Origin: Candidatus Iainarchaeum sp.
GTDB lineage: Archaea; Iainarchaeota; Iainarchaeia; Iainarchaeales; JAGVWC01
Assembly (NCBI GenBank): GCA_018304465.1
Contig: JAGVWC010000009.1
Coordinates: 62,001-126,000, forward strand
Direction of reading: 5' to 3'
Length of the DNA: 64,000 bases
How positions within the stretch are numbered: the first letter of the stretch is position 1; each line of letters opens with the position of its first letter. The notes beneath the pieces were generated by a model. That model ran no database searches. It was not told where the DNA came from and saw only the letters and a list, made by a program, of their open reading frames with translations. Shown piece after piece: positions 58,822 through 64,000 of the stretch. The position numbers were made by a program, and so were the translations under genes.

Positions 58822-61068
58822 ATGCGGTTTTGGTCTGGAATCGGTCTTGGCAGCGGGGTGTTGCTGGCTTTTTTTTTGGTGTTTCAAACCGTTGCGGCGG
58901 GAAACATTGATTTTGCGGCTAACGAATTGGCGAGTCTTTCGTGGGCGTGTAAAAGTCCCGGCATCAGTTGCGGTCCAGCGGGTTCGTATAATTGCAGCGG
59001 CGGAATAACGAATGATGTCACGTCGTGCAACGATACCGCGAACCAGATTTGCAAAGCGTATAACGACGGTACATGGTTTGCAACCGGCGCGTATTGGGGA
59101 ACCGGCACCACGCGAACCATGTTTGGTCATCCGGGCCTGGATAATTGCTATCGAAGAACCTATCGTTTGACCCTGAGTGGTTGGGTTCCGAATGAGTGGG
59201 TGCCCTACCCCAAAAGCGATAATGGAACTTACATCGGAGTGGAAGTGGGTTGTTGGCCGCCGCTTGACTCGGTCCAGCCGTTTCTTCCCGCGATGACGTG
59301 CGGAAGCTGCTTGGTGAGTTTTAGCTGCGCGCAATGCAACAATGAATGCACGGCGGGCGCGACACGCTGCAGCGGTTCCTCGGCGCAAGTCTGCAGTGCG
59401 AATTCGAATGGTTGTTTGTCCTGGCAAAACGTCGCCAATTGCGGTGCCGCAAGTTGCGGAGCGGGGGGAACCAGGTATTGTAATGCCGCGGGCGATGTCG
59501 TGCAAGACCAGACGTGTTCGGGCGGATGTAACAACGGAAGTTGTGTCGGCGACTGGACCAACAGCCAACTTGTTTCCAACTGCAGTCCCGGAACCACCTA
59601 CAGCGCATGGAGCGCGCCTTACTGCAAACCCGGAGATTTGACCAAAACGTACCATACCCGCGATGTCCTCACCAAGGGCTGCCGCGGGGCACCTGGAACC
59701 TGTTTTACGGACAACAGCGAAGAAGAAGCCGTTGCGAATAATTGTAGCGCGAGTCAAGTGTGTTATAGCGGCGCGTGTGTAGATGTGGTGTGTAATGCTT
59801 CCGTTGCCCCGACGCCGATTCTTCGAAACAATTCTTCCACGTATACCGGCGCCTACCAGGGATTCGTAGCCAAGCCAGGCACGGGTCCGGCCACGCTTAA
59901 CTGCGGAAACAATTCTTACGCTTCGATCGGTTGCACGGATCCGGTTGGAACCAACGGAACCTGTACCGCGGATTGCGCGTATCCGACTGCGGGAACTTTC
60001 ACGACGAGTTCGTTTTTGCTTTCTTCCAACGGATATTCGGCAACGTGTGCCGCCCAAAACGTGTGCGTCTATAATACCTGCGCGGATATGCCGGGTCGCT
60101 GTGGAAACGTTCCGCTTGGATGCGGACAATTCGACCCCGCCTGCAACAACTGCACCGCAGGAACCGAAGCATGCGTCAACACCGACTGCCGCGTCATCAG
60201 CTGCAACGTTTCATCGCAATCGCCGATCACTCCCCAAAGCACGTCCACGATTTCGATTGGATACACTGGATTTGCGTCAAAACCCGCAGGTTCAATTCCC
60301 TGCGGAACCATTCCGCAAAGCAGCGCGACGTTGAATTGCACCAATCCGAATGCGAATGGCGACGGAACCTGCACCGCGACCTGCGGACCGTTTTTCACGG
60401 TTGGCAACTATTCCACTCAGTCGTTTGGTCTTTCCAATGGCGAAAGCAATGCCGCGTGCGCTTCAAGCGTGGTGGAAGTCGGTGGAGTTTCGGGCACGGT
60501 TTCGATTTTTATCCGGACACTCAATGGAAAAGGCGAGGATGTTTCGCAGTTCGCAAAAAAAGATACGATCAACGTGGTGATTGACGTGGTTAACAATACT
60601 TCGAATCCGATTGGCGGACCCGGAAACGATTTGTCGGTTTCGTTTTTGACCAAAGAAGAGAATCTGAAAAAAAGAATCAACGTGGGGTTTTCGGCGGGCG
60701 CCAATTCCGCGATCAACATCGATTCGGGTTCGGAGGACGTTGATCTGAAACCGTTGGATTTGTCGGACGGTATTTTTTTGTTGCGGGTGGCGATTCCAAC
60801 CGAAGGCGCGAATTTCAGCCGCGAATACGTCGCCGAAATTCCGTTTGAAACCCGTCGTTTCGAAGAATCGACCGGTGAAAAACTTTTTCTTCAAGCCACT
60901 CCGTTTTCGAGCCAAAAATATATTTCCGTGCTGGATATCCAGGCCAGCGCGGTTCCCGAAACCAACGTAATCGGAGCCGCGCTCGTGGGGTTGTTGGCAT
61001 TGGCGTTTGTTTTTGGCAGTCGGCAAAAAAAGCGCGTTTTTTTGGTTTTAAGGCCAAAAGGGCAATAG
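58822..61068 (+). CDS. Cysteine-rich secreted surface protein with a PEP-CTERM-like tail
   Basis: A 748-residue protein with an N-terminal signal (GLGSGVLLAFFLVFQTVAAG), then a long cysteine-rich region with repeated CxxxC and CNNGSC units. A domain containing FIRTLNGKGEDVSQFAKKDTINVVID follows, then a C-terminal segment VPETNVIGAALVGLLALAFVFGSRQKKR. The VPE followed by a hydrophobic helix and a basic end matches the archaeal/bacterial sorting-signal pattern recognised by exosortases. The extracellular cysteines are probably disulphide-bonded. No catalytic function is seen. The archaeosortase gene lies 40 bases upstream. Confidence 0.82.
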   Translation: MRFWSGIGLGSGVLLAFFLVFQTVAAGNIDFAANELASLSWACKSPGISCGPAGSYNCSGGITNDVTSCNDTANQICKAYNDGTWFATGAYWGTGTTRTMFGHPGLDNCYRRTYRLTLSGWVPNEWVPYPKSDNGTYIGVEVGCWPPLDSVQPFLPAMTCGSCLVSFSCAQCNNECTAGATRCSGSSAQVCSANSNGCLSWQNVANCGAASCGAGGTRYCNAAGDVVQDQTCSGGCNNGSCVGDWTNSQLVSNCSPGTTYSAWSAPYCKPGDLTKTYHTRDVLTKGCRGAPGTCFTDNSEEEAVANNCSASQVCYSGACVDVVCNASVAPTPILRNNSSTYTGAYQGFVAKPGTGPATLNCGNNSYASIGCTDPVGTNGTCTADCAYPTAGTFTTSSFLLSSNGYSATCAAQNVCVYNTCADMPGRCGNVPLGCGQFDPACNNCTAGTEACVNTDCRVISCNVSSQSPITPQSTSTISIGYTGFASKPAGSIPCGTIPQSSATLNCTNPNANGDGTCTATCGPFFTVGNYSTQSFGLSNGESNAACASSVVEVGGVSGTVSIFIRTLNGKGEDVSQFAKKDTINVVIDVVNNTSNPIGGPGNDLSVSFLTKEENLKKRINVGFSAGANSAINIDSGSEDVDLKPLDLSDGIFLLRVAIPTEGANFSREYVAEIPFETRRFEESTGEKLFLQATPFSSQKYISVLDIQASAVPETNVIGAALVGLLALAFVFGSRQKKRVFLVLRPKGQ

Positions 61069-61070
61069 AA

Positions 61071-61080
61071 TTTATATAAT
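61071..61080 (+). promoter_or_regulatory. TATA-box-like element for the terminal partial gene
   Basis: TTTATATAAT ends about 38 bases before ATG 61119, giving a transcription start near 61103 and a short leader. ATG 61092 would lie before the expected start point. Confidence 0.4.
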
Positions 61081-61118
61081 AGAATCCCCTAATGGTGTGG
61101 GTTAACGGCCGGGATAAT

Positions 61119-64000
61119 ATGGCGATTCTGCAGACATTATCGGAATGGTATGCCAAGGCAGAAGACAAGTTTTTTTCGACCTTGGATTGGCTGGATTCCA
61201 AAGGAGTCCCAGTGTACGCGTACAGCAACGCGTTGGAATCCAGGGGAATTCCTTCTTTTCCCGTCACGGTTTGCCTGATTGTATTGCTGTTGTTTGGTTT
61301 GGCGTGGCTTTTGTTCTTGCCCGCGGCCAGCGGAACCACCTTGGATTTGGGTTTAACCGACCAGGGAGAAAACGCGTTGTCGGGCGTATCCGTCAAGGTT
61401 CTGGATGAAAGCGGCAAAAATATTTTCGAAGGAACCAAAAACAACGGGGATTCGATTGCGCTTTCGGGAGTCGTGGGAAAAGAATTGTCGGTGCTTGCGT
61501 CCAAAGACGGTTTTGATCCCGCATCCACGAAAATACGCGTGCGAAGCGAAAACGAAAGCGTTTCATTGATGCTGCAAAAACAATTCATTCCCGTGGTCGC
61601 CCAAGTGCGATTCGTGGATTCGATTACGGGGGTTCCGATTACGAACGCCGCGGTTTCTTTTTCCTGGCAGAATCTGAACCAGACCGCAACCACGGACGCC
61701 AACGGTTTTGTCACGTTAACGGGTTTTCCCGGAAACGAGGATATTTTGGTGGCGGTCACGTCGGATAATTACGAGTCCAAGCAAAGCACGATTCGGCTGT
61801 TGGACGGACAAAAACAAAGCATTCCCTTGGTTCCAAAGCAAAGCGCGCAATTCGGAAACGCGAAAATCATCGTTAAAGTATTTGAAAAACAAACGCAGTT
61901 GTCCCTCGATGACGCGCACGTCGTGCTGTTGAATCCACAATCGAACGCGAGTTATTCCGAAGGATCCACGCAAGACGGACAATTCATCGCGGATCTGCCC
62001 AAAGGCACCGTGTTCGTCGCGCGGGTTTCAAAAGGCGGGTATGTCAAATTCGTTTCCGCCCAGCAAACCGTTCGCGACGAGGAAATGCAATTGAACGTGG
62101 AGCTGGTCAAAGGCGGAACCAAAGTTCGGGTCACGGTCCAGTCCAAAGAAAGCAGTTTGCCGCTGGCGGGCACCTTGGTGTCATTGTACAAAACCGACGG
62201 TTCACGGGTCGAAGAACAATCCGCGCCGTTTAGCGGAACCGTGGATTTTTCGGGATTGCAACCGGATGAAAATTATTTCGTCGGCGGTTATTTGACGGGG
62301 TTCGTTCCGGCGCTCGAGTTTTTTTCGCCGTTTGAAACCAACGAATTGACGTTGGAATTGGAAACCGAAAGCACTTCGAACATGGCCAAATTCAACGTGT
62401 TCGTCACGGGTTCGGACGGTCTTGCGGGAAACAACGCGGGCGTATCTTTTTTCGAAGTGATCAACGGGTATACGATTCCCACGGGTTTGCCAACAGTAGT
62501 CACGGAGTACGACGGATACGTGTCCATCAAGGCGCCGGTTGGAAAAAACATTCTTGGCCGCGCGTCAAGAGGACTTGAAACCGGGGACGCGAACAAGATC
62601 GTCGCCTTGGGAGAAAACAATGTTGCGATTCGCATGAAACTCACGGACACCGCCAAGCGACTGCGCGTACTCGGGTTTGACGGAAACCCCGTAGTCCAGG
62701 CATTCTTGCACGTCGAATCCCCGTCCAAAGAAGTGTTGTTTGACGGAAACATCGGGGACGACGGCAGTATTTTGTTTGACGCCAAAAAAAGCGATTCCAT
62801 TAACGTCACGGTTTCCTTGCCGGACGGAAACGTGTTTTCAAGCCAGGAAATAGTCAAAGGAAAAAGCGAAGTCATCGTGCGGTTAAAACCCAACAACACG
62901 GACGCGCTGGCTCCGCCCATCAAATTTTTGGGACTCGAACAATCGGATGGCACCGTGGTGCAAAGCCTCACGCCGGGAACCGAATATTGGGCGAAGTTCC
63001 AGATCGACTGGGTGGAAGGACAATACCGCGGCGGCGTGCATGTGCGCATCGGAAACGACAACGAACCGTTCGCCGAATCCGACGATGTCGGAATCATGGG
63101 TTTTGACGCCGGCGGGTTTTCGTCGTTCGCGTATTCGCGTTCGTATTCCCCGCTTCCGTCCCCCGGAAACGAATCCCTCGATCTTCGCAACAAAGGCGAA
63201 GCCGGCCAGTACAACAAATGGGCGGAGATTTATTTTGACAATCCGAAAGGAACCCAGATTATCCGCGTGAAAGTCAAAGCGAAAGAAACCATTTCCAAGC
63301 AAACCGTTTTTCTGCATTACCGCGCGTGGTCTTTGGTCGGAACCGCGTATCACCGGTCTCCGGAAGACCCGGAATTAAAGAACGAACAATTCTCGAATTC
63401 GAAAACCGCGTTGTACGCGCAGACGAACGCGGAAACCCTGTCCGTGTTTTCGACACAGCCCGACTGCCAGGGAAAAGCCTGCGCCACGTTCACGATCGTT
63501 TCAAGCGACGGGGAAACGGTTCAAAAATCCGATTTCACGTACGCGGCGCGTGGACGCGTCTACGCGATCGAAGCCACGATTCGAAGCCAGCAAGCCATGG
63601 GCGCGCTGATCAAAGCGACGACCCCCAAACAAAAACCAAAATTGTTTTTTACGGGAAGCGAAGTCGAGAGTTTCACGCAGTTCATTGACACGAATTCCAC
63701 GCAAACCGCGATGGAAATCAACGATTTAAGCGTGCTTGAAAACGTCGAGCGAAAAGCCCGCATTTATTTCAAACCAGTCCAGGACGGCCCCGCGACGATT
63801 CACATGGAGTTTTTGGGCGAGGACGTCATCGTCAAAGAGGATTTCTTTTTCAATGTCGGCGAGGACAAAACCTTGTTCGTGGCGGTGGAACCCGGAATCG
63901 TTAATCTGGGTTCTTCATTCAAAGTCATCGTAACGGACGACAAGAACAAAGGAGTCGAAAACGCCACGGTGCACATCCGCGATAATCTTAACGCGATCGC
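61119..64000 (+). CDS. Membrane-anchored multi-domain extracellular protein, 3' truncated by window edge
   Basis: An open frame of 960 codons that runs off the window; it is not in the ORF track because it has no stop here. The N-terminus is soluble for about 45 residues, then has one signal-anchor helix (FPVTVCLIVLLLFGLAWLLFLPAAS). The rest is a series of repeated beta-sandwich-like domains with carboxypeptidase-regulatory/Ig-like pattern (SGVSVKVLDESGKNIFEGT, NAAVSFSWQNLNQTATTDANGFVTL, GTLVSLYKTDG). One later region has two cysteines (PDCQGKACAT). An adhesin or surface stalk is the likely role. ATG 61119 is the preferred start; ATG 61092 is in frame. Confidence 0.82.
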   Translation, partial: MAILQTLSEWYAKAEDKFFSTLDWLDSKGVPVYAYSNALESRGIPSFPVTVCLIVLLLFGLAWLLFLPAASGTTLDLGLTDQGENALSGVSVKVLDESGKNIFEGTKNNGDSIALSGVVGKELSVLASKDGFDPASTKIRVRSENESVSLMLQKQFIPVVAQVRFVDSITGVPITNAAVSFSWQNLNQTATTDANGFVTLTGFPGNEDILVAVTSDNYESKQSTIRLLDGQKQSIPLVPKQSAQFGNAKIIVKVFEKQTQLSLDDAHVVLLNPQSNASYSEGSTQDGQFIADLPKGTVFVARVSKGGYVKFVSAQQTVRDEEMQLNVELVKGGTKVRVTVQSKESSLPLAGTLVSLYKTDGSRVEEQSAPFSGTVDFSGLQPDENYFVGGYLTGFVPALEFFSPFETNELTLELETESTSNMAKFNVFVTGSDGLAGNNAGVSFFEVINGYTIPTGLPTVVTEYDGYVSIKAPVGKNILGRASRGLETGDANKIVALGENNVAIRMKLTDTAKRLRVLGFDGNPVVQAFLHVESPSKEVLFDGNIGDDGSILFDAKKSDSINVTVSLPDGNVFSSQEIVKGKSEVIVRLKPNNTDALAPPIKFLGLEQSDGTVVQSLTPGTEYWAKFQIDWVEGQYRGGVHVRIGNDNEPFAESDDVGIMGFDAGGFSSFAYSRSYSPLPSPGNESLDLRNKGEAGQYNKWAEIYFDNPKGTQIIRVKVKAKETISKQTVFLHYRAWSLVGTAYHRSPEDPELKNEQFSNSKTALYAQTNAETLSVFSTQPDCQGKACATFTIVSSDGETVQKSDFTYAARGRVYAIEATIRSQQAMGALIKATTPKQKPKLFFTGSEVESFTQFIDTNSTQTAMEINDLSVLENVERKARIYFKPVQDGPATIHMEFLGEDVIVKEDFFFNVGEDKTLFVAVEPGIVNLGSSFKVIVTDDKNKGVENATVHIRDNLNAI

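Noticed and set aside
58792-60129. Long minus-strand ORF (445 aa)
   Set aside because: It is antisense to the cysteine-rich surface protein, and its composition is typical of a complementary-strand reading.
1-64000. CRISPR array
   Set aside because: I found no regularly spaced repeats; the only repeated units are the five tRNA-derived sequences with kilobase spacing.
1-64000. rRNA genes or insertion sequence transposases
   Set aside because: No rRNA-like region and no DDE or HUH transposase motifs were seen; the only mobility genes are the tyrosine recombinase, the LAGLIDADG remnant and the intein.

Overview
The window looks like a piece of an archaeal chromosome, most likely from a DPANN-type lineage (Diapherotrites/Micrarchaeota-like; the exact phylum is a guess). 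The evidence is a geranylgeranyl-reductase-family enzyme, CTP-dependent (DUF120-type) riboflavin kinase, a PAC2-type protein, cis-prenyl transferase, archaeal TadA/FlaI- and FlaJ-like secretion proteins with many class III-signal-like pilins, an archaeosortase-like enzyme, a tRNA with a canonical bulge-helix-bulge intron, and promoters with a TATA box about 25 bases before an almost leaderless start. Downstream operon genes instead use ATGA overlaps and Shine-Dalgarno sequences, and several genes start with TTG or GTG.

Layout. 0-3.3 kb: sugar-nucleotide and glycosylation genes (two nucleotidyltransferases, a family 2 glycosyltransferase, a xylose-isomerase-like barrel). 3.4-8 kb: core metabolism (apt-mtnP salvage pair, prenyl reductase, O6-alkylguanine repair protein, DAHP synthase). 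8.2-14.5 kb: large secreted cysteine-rich proteins, a lipoprotein and a glycosidase-like surface protein with MopE-type metal-binding repeats. 14.5-17.1 kb: unknowns, an SDR-like protein and a winged-helix regulator.

17.2-29.4 kb is an accessory island. It sits against the 3' end of an intron-containing tRNA-Gln(CTG) and is divided by five copies of a short repeat matching that tRNA's 3' end (17180, 20423, 22943, 26994 and 29332). This suggests successive tandem integrations at one tRNA. The cassettes hold: PEP-mobile-domain protein, partner and histidine phosphatase with an AbrB/PIN pair; NUDIX, nucleotidyltransferase and a GAPDH-like protein; a DUF4143 ATPase, a pRiA4b-ORF3/HEAT fusion and a broken HTH protein; and an APH-like kinase with a frameshifted tyrosine recombinase. 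A decayed LAGLIDADG endonuclease lies on the other side of the tRNA.

30.5-40.2 kb returns to housekeeping: cis-prenyl transferase, DUF192, P-type cation ATPase, riboflavin kinase, a first type IV-filament motor set (ATPase plus two separate F-domain proteins) and PAC2. 40.3-47 kb: a 1535-residue surface protein and membrane or low-complexity proteins. 47-57.2 kb is a nine-gene minus-strand type IV-filament locus: an ATPase carrying a 515-residue intein at its catalytic acidic box, a double-F-domain membrane platform and seven short pilin-like proteins, one too short for the ORF track. 57.3-64 kb: a polytopic membrane protein, an archaeosortase-like enzyme, a cysteine-rich protein with a PEP-CTERM-like tail (a probable substrate) and a large repeat-containing membrane-anchored protein that runs off the window. 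Much of the window therefore builds and decorates the cell surface.
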